DNA of 64,000 nt from Caryophanon latum (GCF_001700325.1 NZ_MATO01000034.1:124001-188000); one strand, 5' to 3'; positions 18,310 through 27,868 are shown, counted from the stretch's first letter. Program-made: numbers and translations. Notes: generated from the sequence alone by a model not told the origin.

Positions 18310-18357
18310 GTCGTTTATAACAAACAAAAGGCATCGAAACGTTCCGATGCCTTTTTC

Positions 18358-18558
18358 ATATAATAACCGTTCTTTCGTTGCGGAGGGCGAACAAAGGCGT
18401 TGTCACAAGGACGCGACAAACTTAGCCTTTGTTCCTCGATGTTCGGCTCGGGTGCCTCCGCGGTTACTCATCGCAACAACATTTTCGCTGTTCCTGCTAA
18501 AGTCCGCCTTTTGTTTCGAGCCTCGTTCGCATGCCGCATTTCAATTACCGTCTACATA
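18358..18558. repeat. Type-C/B composite repeat ending at the murG stop codon
   Basis: Left part is type C (GGCGTTGTCACAAGGACGCG, CTTAGCCTTTGTTCCTCG); right part is the type-B arm (AGTCCGCCTTTTGTTTCGAG, then TTTCAATTACCGTCTACAT). It abuts the murG stop codon. The composite shows that arms are exchanged between families. Confidence 0.75.
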
Positions 18559-19644
18559 TTACGCGCGTTTTTGATGTTGTAAAATGAGCGCGACCATATC
18601 TTCTGGCGTCTTCGGTGGTGTTGCTTGCTCCATCGCACTTAATATGTCGCTGCTACGGTCAAGCAACTCGTTAAACGTCTCCGCAAACGTATTTGGCGTT
18701 AGCTGCTCTTCCTCTAACACGACCGCAAACCCTTGCTTTTTAAATAAGCGCGCATTTAAAATTTGGTCGCCGCGTGATTTCGCTGCGGATAGCGGAATGA
18801 GCATCATCGGCTTGTACAGCGCAAGGAATTCGAAAATCGAGTTTGAGCCCGCGCGCGAAATGATGAAATCACTCGCATACAATAAATTAGCTAGCTCGTC
18901 CGTTACGTATTCAAATTGTTTATAACCTGCTTTTCCTTCTAATGACGCATCCGCATGCCCTTTTCCGCATAAATGAATGACGTCAAATTGCGGCAGCAGC
19001 GTATGTAAATTTTGACGTACCGCATCGTTAATAATCGCCGAGCCTTGTGAACCACCCATGACGAGCACGACTTGACGCGTGCCATCAAATCCACAAAGAG
19101 ACAACCCTTTTTGACGCGTGCCAGTAAACAGCTCCGAGCGAATGATCGAGCCTGTACACGTCGCCTTTTGTGCTGGTAAATGTTGCAGCGTTTCGTTGAA
19201 TACGGTAAAAATGTGTGACACGAACGGCAGCGCGATTTTATTCGCAAGCCCTGGCGTTACGTCTGATTCATGGTTCACGACTGGAATGCCGAGCGCCTTT
19301 GCTGCCATGACGACCGGTACTGACACGAAGCCACCTTTTGAGAATACGATGACTGGCTTCACTTTGCGCATAATGTTCATCGTTTGCGTTACACCTGCTA
19401 GCACGCGAAACGGATCGCTAAAGTTTTGCCATGAGAAGTAGCGACGCAATTTCCCGCTTGAAATTTCGTGATACGTTACGTCGTTTGGAAATGCGGTCGT
19501 AATGAGCTCTTTTTCAATACCTGCTTTTGAGCCGACGTAATGCACGTCAAACCCTTCCTTCAAAAGCGTCGGAATAATCGCCTGGTTAAGCGATACGTGC
19601 CCAGCCGTTCCCCCACCTGTTAAAATAATCGTTTTCTTTTTCAC
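18559..19644 (-). CDS. murG: MurG, UDP-GlcNAc:lipid I N-acetylglucosaminyltransferase
   Basis: A 361-residue GT-B glycosyltransferase that converts lipid I to lipid II on the inner membrane face. Seen: GGGTAGHVSLNQAI at the N-terminus (the G-G-T-x-G-H loop), VFSKGGFVSVPVV, VNHESDVTPGLANK, the second G-loop VLVMGGSQGSAIIN, and SRAGSNSIFEFLAL at the UDP-GlcNAc site. Start is GTG at 19644 with AGGAGACTATTATA before it. It stands alone, outside the cell-division/wall cluster, in the arlRS neighbourhood. Length is normal for the Staphylococcus-type MurG (about 356). Confidence 0.95.
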   Translation of the reverse strand: MKKKTIILTGGGTAGHVSLNQAIIPTLLKEGFDVHYVGSKAGIEKELITTAFPNDVTYHEISSGKLRRYFSWQNFSDPFRVLAGVTQTMNIMRKVKPVIVFSKGGFVSVPVVMAAKALGIPVVNHESDVTPGLANKIALPFVSHIFTVFNETLQHLPAQKATCTGSIIRSELFTGTRQKGLSLCGFDGTRQVVLVMGGSQGSAIINDAVRQNLHTLLPQFDVIHLCGKGHADASLEGKAGYKQFEYVTDELANLLYASDFIISRAGSNSIFEFLALYKPMMLIPLSAAKSRGDQILNARLFKKQGFAVVLEEEQLTPNTFAETFNELLDRSSDILSAMEQATPPKTPEDMVALILQHQKRA

Positions 19645-19794
19645 TATAATAGTCTCCTAACTGATCGTGTAAATGAATGTGGAATCGTTCGTCTATGCTG
19701 CTAACTTCAACGCATTCGTCTTGTCGTTTAGCAGTGTCAAAAATGACCTCTCCTATTGTAGCACAAGTTGTACGTACGTAAAATATGCGCATTC

Positions 19795-20100
19795 GTTATG
19801 ACCGCTTCACTTACGAAAAAAATGGAGCTTGGCGTGGCTTTTCATCGGAATTGCTCAGACAAAATAAAGCGCTATCAGGAAAGTACTTTCCCGACAACGC
19901 TTTTCTGCTTTTCGACTACACTTCGTTACGCGGACGCTTTCCTGGGGGAACGGCGGCGAACACGATGTTGGTCATGCGGGCGGTGCCACATGGACGTGGC
20001 GCAACCGCCGCTACTTTCGCCTTGCTAAAGCAAGTCTCTCGGCACGTTCTTTTCCCCTAGGAGTCGCCGCTTCACACGCTCCGTCATTAAAATTCACTTC
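19795..20100. repeat. Type-D intergenic repeat, full length
   Basis: Very similar to 25145-25440. It begins with a hairpin (AAGCGCTATCAGGAAAG, loop, CTTTCCCGACAACGCTT) and continues GCGGACGCTTTCCTGGGGGA, CGAACACGATGTTGGTCATG, GCCACATGGACGTGGCGCAA and CCTAGGAGTCGCCGCTTCAC. GC-rich and self-complementary; it can fold into a branched hairpin. Short frames inside are not genes. Confidence 0.88.
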
Positions 20101-20162
20101 TGTTCTAAACTTAGTCCGCGTCTTTTATCGTCATTTTCCTTCGAGCAAACGTTTATCCTAAC

Positions 20163-21065
20163 TTACTTCACACCGAGCACGTCAATCGCACCGATGTTTT
20201 CACCGATCAATACGAGCTTCGGTGGCATATTTAAAAATTCAGGCATCCATTGCACCATGCCATATGCGTATTGAAATAGCATCGGATTTTTGACGCCTGC
20301 AACCGGCACGTACCCTTTCATGCGGTACACCGTGTCTGGTAAAGCACGCACCCAATCTTCAAATGCTTCTTGCGTCACCGCTTCATCGAATGTGACGATG
20401 CGCGAGCTTAATTGCAGCTGCTTGCCGATGCGCGCTTCCTCGATATCCTCTTTTGCGATGCGTGCTGTCGCTTCCATATGTTGCAGCAGCTTCAGTGGCA
20501 CTTTGCCGTTTGTCGTCTGCAAAATGAACGCACTGTTATTAAACCCTTGCAGCTCATACACAACTTGCGCCTGCTCGCTTTCACTGAGTAAATCCATTTT
20601 GTTTGCGAGCAATAAGTGCGCATGGCGAATTTGCTCCATAAATAAGACGCGTACTTGCGGCGTTAACGTATGGCGGTTTAACCATAAATGACTGTCCGCC
20701 ACCGTCACGATTCCTTTAATGTTTAGTTGATCGGCAAAAAGCGGCGAATAAACCGCATCGAGCGCTTCGACTGGGTGAGCTGCGCCAGTCGTTTCAATTA
20801 ACAGCACATCAAACTCCGACTCCATTAAAAGCGTTTGAATTTGCGCTTCCGTCTTTTCTGCGCCAGAGCAACAAATGCACCCTTCAAGCATTTCGCGCAG
20901 TGGCACGTCGCCGTCAACTGCTTGTGAATCAAACGGCAATTTGCCAAGCTCATTCATAATGACAGCGGGCTTCATGCCAAGCTCCTTAAACTGGCGAATG
21001 ACGTCCGTTAATAATGACGTTTTACCGCTTCCTAAAAAGCCGCTAAATAAATATACATCTTTCAT
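20163..21065 (-). CDS. COG0523 (CobW/YciC-type) GTPase, putative metal chaperone
   Basis: A 300-residue G3E GTPase. Walker A GFLGSGKTS (9-17), the metal-binding CxCC-type motif GCICC (62-66), Walker B/G3 LLIETTGAAHP with E and T conserved, and base-recognition LLANKMDLL. The C-terminal CobW_C domain is short, and no His-rich tail is seen. Such proteins deliver Zn, Co or Fe to client enzymes, the metal being undeterminable here. The start at 21065 (MKDVYLFSG) follows GAAGGAAGG; an earlier frame to 21110 is unsupported. I looked for a Zur operator upstream and found none convincing. Confidence 0.87.
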   Translation of the reverse strand: MKDVYLFSGFLGSGKTSLLTDVIRQFKELGMKPAVIMNELGKLPFDSQAVDGDVPLREMLEGCICCSGAEKTEAQIQTLLMESEFDVLLIETTGAAHPVEALDAVYSPLFADQLNIKGIVTVADSHLWLNRHTLTPQVRVLFMEQIRHAHLLLANKMDLLSESEQAQVVYELQGFNNSAFILQTTNGKVPLKLLQHMEATARIAKEDIEEARIGKQLQLSSRIVTFDEAVTQEAFEDWVRALPDTVYRMKGYVPVAGVKNPMLFQYAYGMVQWMPEFLNMPPKLVLIGENIGAIDVLGVK

Positions 21066-21091
21066 GCAGTAAACCTTCCTTCTAAACACAA

Positions 21092-21127
21092 ATGTAGACA
21101 AAGCCTCCATTTGCGACTTTGTCTACA
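21092..21127. terminator. Hairpin between ctpB-like gene and COG0523 gene
   Basis: ATGTAGACAAAG, loop, CTTTGTCTACAT: perfect 12-bp stem but weak T-run on the minus strand. It could end the upstream protease transcript or act as a processing/attenuation site. Confidence 0.55.
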
Positions 21128-21216
21128 TCGTGTTATTTGTTGTCGTATATGTCCATGCATTCCTGCTTCATTCGGCTCGCCGATGACGCAATCATACGTG
21201 ACGACCTATACAGTAA

Positions 21217-22740
21217 TTATTCGTTTTCTGTCGCTGCTTCAGCTTCTGCTTGTTCAGCTGGTGGCGCTTCGTACGTGCCATTTAAGACGTCGATTGCCGC
21301 TTTTAACTGGCGGTCGTCTTCATCTAATTGGTCACGTAACGCTGTCATTAACGCTGTCGTCGCATCGCCTGTTAATACACCAGTCGGCTCTAGCTGTGCT
21401 TGCTGCTGGAACTCCTTGACTGCCGCTTCTAACGTGTTGTCGAATGCGCCGTCTAGCTCGCCGACTTCATAGCCAAGCGCCTGTAACATTTGCTCAACTG
21501 TTTTTACTTCCTCTGAAATCATGCCTTCTTTTAGCTCGATTTCTGGGCTAATGTACGGCAATGATGCGTATTCAGGATAGTCTACTTCAACAGTTGGCGT
21601 AATGCCTGTTTCGTTCACCCAATTGCCTTTTGGTGTTAACCATTTGCCTGTTGTGAACTTCAGTGTTGAGCCGTCGTCCATTGACTCTGCTGCTTGCATC
21701 GTCCCTTTACCGAATGACGTTTTCCCAACGACTGGTGCGTTAATCGTTTCAAGTAATGCGGCTGCTAAAATTTCAGATGCCGACGCACTACCGTTATCAA
21801 TTAATACTGCAACGGGTACATCATATTTTTTGCCTGACGTCGCTTTTAACGCTTCTGCAGGCTTATTTTTTTCCTCTGTTTGTAAAATGTTTTCACCCGC
21901 TGGTACGAACAAGTTCGCAATGTTTGATGCGATGTGTAAGTAGCCACCTGGGTTTTGGCGCACGTCTAGCACGATGCTCGTCATGCCTTCTTTTTCGTAT
22001 TGCTCTAAATACGTTACGAGCTCATTGTACGTTTCGTCGCTAAATGATGTAATTTGTAAATGCGCGACACCGCCGTCTAACAGCTCGCCGTACACCGTTT
22101 CGACTGGAATTTCTGCGCGTTCGATCGTTACGTCAATTGGCGCGTCCACACCTTCTCGTTGTACTTTAAGCGTAACTGTCGTGCCTTTTTCACCACGAAT
22201 TAACAGCACTGCCTCTGAAGCTGTATAGCCTTGTAAGCTTTGACCGTCCACCTCTAAAATTAAATCTTCCGGTAACATGCCTGCTCGCTCAGCTGGTGAG
22301 TTTTTAATTGGCGATACGACTTTAATGTAGCCGTTTGCCGCTTGAATTTCTGCACCGATTCCTTCAAAGCTTGATGATAAATCCGCATTGAACTGCTCTG
22401 ATTCTGTCGCGTCCATATAATCTGAATATGGATCTTCTAGCGATGTGAATAAACCGTCAATTGCGCCTTGCACTGTTTTTTCTGGATCAAGGTCTTTGTA
22501 ATATTTTTCATTTAGCTCGTCATATGCATCATATAGCTTGCTAAATTCTTCACGTTCGACCGGGACTTTGACTTCTACAATTTTCTCTTCCCCAAACGTT
22601 AAAGCAAAAAGGGTCAACCCAGCCGTTAGTAAAATCGTTAGGAACGTAAACATAATAAACGTAAACGGCTTAATGCGTATTACGCGTCCTACCTTTTGTT
22701 CTTCCGGTGGTTGTGTTGGCTGTTGATTTTGCTCGTCCAT
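21217..22740 (-). CDS. Carboxy-terminal processing protease (S41, CtpB type) with peptidoglycan-binding domain
   Basis: A 507-residue membrane-anchored serine protease. Cytoplasmic Gln/Pro-rich start, membrane segment about 28-52, PDZ domain about 110-200 (GIGAEIQAANGYIKVVSP), S41 catalytic domain with nucleophile Ser in DNGSASASEI and Lys in GKTSFGKGT, then a C-terminal peptidoglycan-binding type 1 domain (about 395-465, LQALGYEVGELDGAFDN) and an acidic tail. In Bacillus, CtpB cleaves SpoIVFA during sporulation; the paralogue CtpA acts elsewhere, so the exact substrate is open. TAGTGGTGA-like sequence precedes the ATG. Confidence 0.92.
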   Translation of the reverse strand: MDEQNQQPTQPPEEQKVGRVIRIKPFTFIMFTFLTILLTAGLTLFALTFGEEKIVEVKVPVEREEFSKLYDAYDELNEKYYKDLDPEKTVQGAIDGLFTSLEDPYSDYMDATESEQFNADLSSSFEGIGAEIQAANGYIKVVSPIKNSPAERAGMLPEDLILEVDGQSLQGYTASEAVLLIRGEKGTTVTLKVQREGVDAPIDVTIERAEIPVETVYGELLDGGVAHLQITSFSDETYNELVTYLEQYEKEGMTSIVLDVRQNPGGYLHIASNIANLFVPAGENILQTEEKNKPAEALKATSGKKYDVPVAVLIDNGSASASEILAAALLETINAPVVGKTSFGKGTMQAAESMDDGSTLKFTTGKWLTPKGNWVNETGITPTVEVDYPEYASLPYISPEIELKEGMISEEVKTVEQMLQALGYEVGELDGAFDNTLEAAVKEFQQQAQLEPTGVLTGDATTALMTALRDQLDEDDRQLKAAIDVLNGTYEAPPAEQAEAEAATENE

Positions 22741-22839
22741 AATGTCACCACTCTCATTCTTTCCAGTTACGTTTTTTCCACACTATATCCATAATATCAG
22801 TTTATACGCCAACTGGAAAGAAAAGACGTAGAAAAATGG

Positions 22840-24816
22840 TTACTCTTTTGTGCGAAGACGCGTTGATAAATAAAAGCCAACCGCACCGATGATAATAAAT
22901 AAAATCGCACGAACGAAAATGTTAATTGCGACTAAGTCGACGAGCAGCAACTTCACAAATGCCACCACGAGCAGCCCAATTCCGATGCGCATAAAAATTC
23001 GTTCGCTAAAGCGCTGGTAAATGCCCATAAACGCCGCCGCTACACCAAACAGCATGATCGTATGAAGCATGAGGCGCACGCTTGACGACACGACGTCCAT
23101 CGCAAATAGCTGATTGACGAACGCAACGTACACGACATACATGTACGCCAGTAACGCAATGACGCGGCCGCTAAACGGAATCGTCGCAAAATGTTGGAAT
23201 TTTAACACGAGTACGAGCAGCCATGCTAGTACCGCAAGCATGCTTAGTTGTGCAACGACATGTAGCGTCGCCGTCTCACTTAACCACGTGCTCGATAAAA
23301 AGCTAAATGAAAACAACACCCACATCGCAATCGTGCTATATTGCGCAAAATCGTTTAAACGTTTACGTAGTGCGAGCACGACAACGACTAAGCCGAGCGA
23401 CATAAAGTACACAATGTAGGCGAACGGTCCGATTTCGAAAAATTCATCGAGTGCCGCACCGTAGCCAGCCCATAACGCGAGCACGACAAGCCATACGCAA
23501 TCGCTCGCATCAATCGACACACCCGTTTGCTCATAGCGCATCGGCTTTCGTCGCAGCACACCGTAGCACGCGACCGCATATATGAGAATGAGCACATATT
23601 GCATATGATGTGCGACGTCATCAACCTCACTAAACAACGTAACATACACGAGGAAGCACTCAACTAGCGACACCGCAATGAGCACAACGCTCGACATGTT
23701 CAAACGACGCGAAATCGCATACGCTGCTGACCAAATCGCAAGCGCTGGTAAAATAAATAGCTGAATCGTATCGCTGCTTGTCGCATTCACGACGACCGCA
23801 AACATGCTCGCAACCGTCGACACGTACAAAATGTCGAGCGCCTGCTTCATGTAACGCTTCATCACGTACGCAGTCGCCGCGCCAAACAGCACAACGCTCA
23901 CAACAGCTGGCAACAGTTGCTCCTCCATCATCAACATACCGCAGCTAAACAAGTAGCTATTGAGCAACCAAATGCGCACCGCACGTTTTGGCACAATGAC
24001 CGTCAATAGCTGAATCGACGACGCGACCATAACAATGAGCACTATCAGCAACGCCCAGCTCACTTTCGCATCGCCTTGCCATAAGAAAAACGTCAGCGTA
24101 AAAATCGATGCGCTAAAGCCAATCATTTGTGCATACCACTGCGTATACTTCACCGTCACAATTTGCATGACGCTAAACATCACGACAATGTACATAAAAA
24201 TAACAGGCTTTGATACTTCCATATAATCGAGTAAATACGGCAACAATAGCGATGTGAAAAACACAAAGCTCGTGAGCACTTCGTTGCGTCGCACGTACGA
24301 CACCCCGACACCGTACACGATATAAAGCAGCGCAATAATGAGCGCCATACTTTCACTTAATACACCGTACAAAATGGCACCTGCTGCTGTCGCAAGCATT
24401 CCGACGATAAACGTACCGCCAAGCAGCGAATCAAACGCCGCTTCAGTCCACGTCTCACGCTTCCAATACGCCACCGCAAGCATCGCTAACGACAACGCAT
24501 ACGCACTAACAATTTTCATCGTATCGCCAAACAAGCCGTAATCGCTCATCACTTTCAAACCCCATACGACACCAAGCATTAACACGACCATAAACAGCTT
24601 CGGTAACCATGCCGCCATTAGCTCCTCGGCTGACCGCTTCGGCTTCTCGACTACTGGCTCCGAAACGATCGGTGCCGCTTGTCGCTGCTCTTTTACTTCC
24701 GGTCGCGGTTGCTCAGTACGTGCAGCAGGCGATCGATCTCGCTGCAACGCGTCCATTTGCGCACGCAGCACACGCACTTCAGCTTCTAGCTCTGTTACCC
24801 GTTTTTGTAAAGACAT
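22840..24816 (-). CDS. DUF2339 family polytopic membrane protein
   Basis: A 658-residue protein. The first 30 residues form a coiled coil (MSLQKRVTELEAEVRVLRAQ), followed by a charged, Pro-rich linker to about 70 and then some 18-20 hydrophobic segments to the C-terminus. This N-terminal coiled coil plus many helices is the layout of DUF2339 (YhcD-like) proteins. Function unknown; a transport or envelope role has been suggested only from topology. Start: the GTG at 24825 sits inside the ribosome binding site AGGAGTGAGG, so the ATG at 24816 is used. Confidence 0.8.
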   Translation of the reverse strand: MSLQKRVTELEAEVRVLRAQMDALQRDRSPAARTEQPRPEVKEQRQAAPIVSEPVVEKPKRSAEELMAAWLPKLFMVVLMLGVVWGLKVMSDYGLFGDTMKIVSAYALSLAMLAVAYWKRETWTEAAFDSLLGGTFIVGMLATAAGAILYGVLSESMALIIALLYIVYGVGVSYVRRNEVLTSFVFFTSLLLPYLLDYMEVSKPVIFMYIVVMFSVMQIVTVKYTQWYAQMIGFSASIFTLTFFLWQGDAKVSWALLIVLIVMVASSIQLLTVIVPKRAVRIWLLNSYLFSCGMLMMEEQLLPAVVSVVLFGAATAYVMKRYMKQALDILYVSTVASMFAVVVNATSSDTIQLFILPALAIWSAAYAISRRLNMSSVVLIAVSLVECFLVYVTLFSEVDDVAHHMQYVLILIYAVACYGVLRRKPMRYEQTGVSIDASDCVWLVVLALWAGYGAALDEFFEIGPFAYIVYFMSLGLVVVVLALRKRLNDFAQYSTIAMWVLFSFSFLSSTWLSETATLHVVAQLSMLAVLAWLLVLVLKFQHFATIPFSGRVIALLAYMYVVYVAFVNQLFAMDVVSSSVRLMLHTIMLFGVAAAFMGIYQRFSERIFMRIGIGLLVVAFVKLLLVDLVAINIFVRAILFIIIGAVGFYLSTRLRTKE

Positions 24817-25018
24817 GCTCCTCACTCCTTCCTATATTAACTATAACGTTTTACAACGAAAAATTATTCCACTTTTCAGAAAAAATAATATATTCGGCGA
24901 TTTTGTGACAATGTGCCAAAATTTTTCAAGTTAATTAAATTAACCCACTATTCGAAAAACGTAAAATACGATACACTGACGAAGGAAAGACGATTTTCAT
25001 GCAAAGGGGAGAGTTAGT

Positions 25019-25126
25019 ATGCCTTATTGGTTACATAACACATTATTTGTTTTCTTATTAATCATTACGTTTGGCTGCGTATCAAGCGGCATCAAATGGA
25101 AATCAAAACCGACAGCAGAGAATTAA
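25019..25126 (+). CDS. Small membrane protein, 35 aa
   Basis: ATG at 25019 is preceded by AAAGGGGAGAG at good spacing and opens 35 codons: MPYWLHNTLFVFLLIITFGC, then VSSGIKWKSKPTAEN. One hydrophobic helix with a basic tail, the inside-positive form of a single-pass protein. It is followed by a type-D repeat whose first hairpin may end the transcript. No relative recognised; the ribosome binding site and composition are the support. Confidence 0.6.
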   Translation: MPYWLHNTLFVFLLIITFGCVSSGIKWKSKPTAEN

Positions 25127-25144
25127 TCGACACATCATCGCATA

Positions 25145-25440
25145 CAGAAAAAAGCTCAAAACAAGACAAAGCGTTGTCTGGAAAATAAATTTTTCCGACA
25201 ACGCTTTTCTGTTCTTCGACTACGCTTCGTTTCGCGGACGCTTTCTTGGGGGAACGGCGGCGAACACGATGTTGGTCATGCGGGCGGTGCCACATGGACG
25301 TGGCGCAACCGCCGCACTCGAGCCTTGCTAAAGCAAGTCTCTCGGCACGTTCTTTTCCCCTAGGAGTCGCCGCTTCACGCGCTCCGTCTTCAAATTTCCA
25401 CGATAAATCTCATCTGTTGCGCGATGAAAATTTATTTCTA
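25145..25440. repeat. Type-D intergenic repeat, full length
   Basis: Opens with a strong hairpin, AGCGTTGTCTGGAAAA, loop, TTTTCCGACAACGCTT, then the same GC-rich interior as the copy at 19795-20100 (GGGGGAACGGCGGCGAACAC, TGCCACATGGACGTGGCGCA, CCCTAGGAGTCGCCGCTTCA), nearly identical over about 160 bases. The first hairpin followed by TTCT could serve as terminator for the 35-aa gene. Confidence 0.88.
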
Positions 25441-25566
25441 TGCCAAACGCTTTTCACGTTGAACTCCCTCCTTCATTCCAATCATCATAGTTGGTCAGAA
25501 AAATACAATCGAACCCCTCCTCCCTCTTTGTTACACTAAGATGAGAACATTCGAGGAGGAAAACAA

Positions 25567-25764
25567 ATGCAACTTGTAGACAATAGCAACACCATTACGA
25601 CGATGGCATTACAACTCGCTGGCATCATCATAGGAATCGCCATCATTGCGGCTTTATTCGGCGCATTAGTTAGAGTAACAAACGCTCCACAATGGCTCAT
25701 TAAACCAGTTGTCACACTTGGCGCGTTAATCGGTATGTATTTCATTTTTTCGCTATTCTTTTAG
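25567..25764 (+). CDS. Small membrane protein, 65 aa, two predicted helices
   Basis: Starts MQLVDNSNTITTMALQLAGI after GAGGAGGAAAACAA. Two hydrophobic segments (about 14-35 and 45-65) separated by a short polar loop RVTNAPQW. No family recognised. The strong ribosome binding site and clean hydrophobic pattern support a real gene. Confidence 0.72.
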   Translation: MQLVDNSNTITTMALQLAGIIIGIAIIAALFGALVRVTNAPQWLIKPVVTLGALIGMYFIFSLFF

Positions 25765-25814
25765 CTTATTGACACATAGAAAAAGCACACCACGCATTTG
25801 TGATGTGCTCCTTC

Positions 25815-26255
25815 CTACGCCTCGCCCAGCTCACGAATTAATTGATCCATCAGCCGATCGACGCCGCTCGCACTACCTGCTGCAAGTGCATATAAATGTT
25901 TCAAATCGCCCTCGTATTGCTCGTCAATCGAATCGTATAGCAGCACCGCCGATTCTAAGTCAATGTCCTGCTCGCCATCAACTTGGTACATGCGAAGCTC
26001 GAACAATTCGCCAACACTTTCGTCGTCTTCATCGGTCACGTCCGCACATACGATAAACATAAGCAAGTCCCCGTACACCGCTTCAAATGCTGAATCAAAC
26101 GCCATATACATCGTGCCCGCTTCCGTTTCATTCGTGCGGTCATAATACGCCTCGACCTCATCAAAATATCGATCCGACAAGTAACCCCACGTCAGTTTAT
26201 AGCTTTTCGTCCCCGTAATGAGCGCACGCAGCGTCGCTTTGAATTTTTCTTCCAT
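25815..26255 (-). CDS. Uncharacterised acidic protein, 146 aa
   Basis: Starts MEEKFKATLRALITGTKSYK after AAGAGGTGTTCTC. Soluble, strongly acidic, no membrane segment or known motif. The N-terminal half is mixed; the C-terminal half is helical and ends MDQLIRELGEA. I do not recognise it. It is the last gene with the local mid-GC composition before the AT-rich island on its upstream side. Confidence 0.7.
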   Translation of the reverse strand: MEEKFKATLRALITGTKSYKLTWGYLSDRYFDEVEAYYDRTNETEAGTMYMAFDSAFEAVYGDLLMFIVCADVTDEDDESVGELFELRMYQVDGEQDIDLESAVLLYDSIDEQYEGDLKHLYALAAGSASGVDRLMDQLIRELGEA

Positions 26256-26416
26256 GAGAACACCTCTTTCGTTTGCTATAGTATAGCGTGGTTTGGCGTT
26301 TCGTTCAAAAATGATTTGCGCTATACTAAATATAACGATGGCTAGGCATCTATAAAGCGTGGTGCGATTACTATACTGCGTGTGCTAGACGTTGGCGAAC
26401 CGCATAAAAACATAAT

Positions 26417-26460
26417 AAAAAGAAGCTATCTGATGAATAATTCTCAAGTAGCTTCTTCTT
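26417..26460. terminator. Terminator at the left edge of the AT-rich island
   Basis: AAAAAGAAGCTA, loop, TAGCTTCTTCTT; ends the small minus-strand gene at 26465. Confidence 0.75.
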
Positions 26461-26464
26461 ATTT

Positions 26465-26644
26465 TTATTTATTCTTACACCACTTATTATAAATTTCTAT
26501 AACATGTGCATTACGTTCAATTTGAGTTAAATTTAACCCGCTTTTATATTTCTGAGGTGTAAATATTTTTTGTGGCTCATTTACAAGTAATTCAGTTTGT
26601 TGCTCATTTAAAATATTTACCCCAACTAATTCGAATATAGTCAT
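26465..26644 (-). CDS. Uncharacterised small protein, 59 aa
   Basis: Starts MTIFELVGVNILNEQQTELL; GGAGAGAGTAAC precedes the ATG at 26644, favouring it over the frame start at 26677. Soluble and helical, ending HVIEIYNKWCKNK. AT-rich like the following genes. It lies downstream of the XRE regulator gene on the same strand and could share its transcript. Not recognised. Confidence 0.55.
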   Translation of the reverse strand: MTIFELVGVNILNEQQTELLVNEPQKIFTPQKYKSGLNLTQIERNAHVIEIYNKWCKNK

Positions 26645-26738
26645 GTTACTCTCTCCATTGCTAATAAAATAGATCACCCAAGAGAAAAAAGGCAGATATT
26701 TGTAATAACTTCTTATTACTCTCCATTTATCAGTTCAC

Positions 26739-27083
26739 TTAATACTTTATTTTGCAGCTTACACCACGTAATCGATCATATTCGTTCGCAAGTAAAGCGA
26801 CGTCCATAATTAAGCGTTCTTGCTCAGCATTCAATTGTTTTATTCCCCCACGTACCATAACTGTGTAGCCAGCAAAATTATTTTCCGGTACGCCCAATAA
26901 AGTACTCACTGGAATACGCGTAATGTTTGAAAGCGATTCGATTCTTTTTACAGGAATGCGACGTTCACCACTTAACATTGCGCGTACTAATGTCTCACTT
27001 ACACCCATTCTCGCTGCAAGTTCTATTGTTGTTACCCCATTCTCCATCATCCATGATTCAATTAATGTTACCATCTTACACAT
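26739..27083 (-). CDS. XRE-type helix-turn-helix regulator
   Basis: A 114-residue protein whose N-terminal 60 residues form a Cro/CI-like helix-turn-helix: TTIELAARMGVSETLVRAML, with later RIPVSTLLGVPE. The C-terminal part (about 65-114) is helical and may dimerise. GGGAG precedes the ATG at 27083, used instead of the GTG at 27092. It is divergent from the membrane protein gene at 27212 with a 128-base gap, so it probably controls that promoter and itself. Such regulators are frequent in antitoxin or defence loci, but nothing here proves that. Confidence 0.78.
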   Translation of the reverse strand: MCKMVTLIESWMMENGVTTIELAARMGVSETLVRAMLSGERRIPVKRIESLSNITRIPVSTLLGVPENNFAGYTVMVRGGIKQLNAEQERLIMDVALLANEYDRLRGVSCKIKY

Positions 27084-27211
27084 AACTTTCACTCCCTATA
27101 TATATGTATCTTAAGTAGCGTATAAAACGCAAATCTTAATTATTTACAAGTAGAAATAAATTGTTTTAAATGTTATAATTTACCTTAACTCTAAATGGGA
27201 GGATATCGCAT

Positions 27212-27820
27212 ATGAAAAAGATAATATTTATTGCCTTAGTTACGATTGCCATCATTGTAGGTGGTACAGGATACTATTTTTGGGACAAAAAAAGGGATGA
27301 ACAAGAATATCAAAAAGAAATGACAATGCTATTAAATGAAATAGAACTATCAATAGCTGAATCCGCTATTATTGGAGCTACATATCAAAAATATTGGGGA
27401 GATATTATTGATGCACCAATTTCTCTCGATACCATCACTAAAAATTTAGAAGTGACTGAATCTATCATAGAACCTTTGTTAAATTACGATAATAGTTCTA
27501 ATACTTACCTCGGTCGAGTAATACAAAAAGGATCTTTTAATACCATGATTTCAATAATTCGAATTGCAAAAGCAGACGCTACTGATAACGCATTGGATCG
27601 TTCAAATCAAATATCTGAAAGACTATCTAAACTGAAAAATCCTCCTTCTAAATATGAAAATGATTACAATGCTCTACTAGAACTTTTCGAAGAATACAAT
27701 ACTTTTGTAAACATTTCTACTGATCCAGCAGGTTCTTATATTGAATTTTCAAGAACGCTTAATTCTACATATGAAAGTGTAGAAAGTAAACTTGAGACTA
27801 CAAAAATACAAATTAATTGA
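27212..27820 (+). CDS. Uncharacterised single-pass membrane protein, 202 aa
   Basis: Starts MKKIIFIALVTIAIIVGGTG after GGGAGGATATCGCAT. One N-terminal membrane helix (about 4-25) with no cleavage or lipid signal, then a long helical extracytoplasmic part. Strongly AT-rich, unlike the flanking core genes, which points to acquisition. First gene of a plus-strand stretch divergent from the XRE regulator. Not recognised. Confidence 0.6.
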   Translation: MKKIIFIALVTIAIIVGGTGYYFWDKKRDEQEYQKEMTMLLNEIELSIAESAIIGATYQKYWGDIIDAPISLDTITKNLEVTESIIEPLLNYDNSSNTYLGRVIQKGSFNTMISIIRIAKADATDNALDRSNQISERLSKLKNPPSKYENDYNALLELFEEYNTFVNISTDPAGSYIEFSRTLNSTYESVESKLETTKIQIN

Positions 27821-27827
27821 TTTAACT

Positions 27828-27868
27828 AACACTCACTTACTCGATAGTTTGATGAGTGTTTCTTTTTA
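27828..27868 (+). terminator. Terminator of the membrane protein gene
   Basis: AACACTCA, loop, TGAGTGTTTCTTTTT. Confidence 0.75.

Noticed and set aside
21066-21216. Zur operator before the COG0523 GTPase gene
   Set aside because: No TCGTAAT-type palindrome was found; only a hairpin at 21092-21127 that resembles a terminator.
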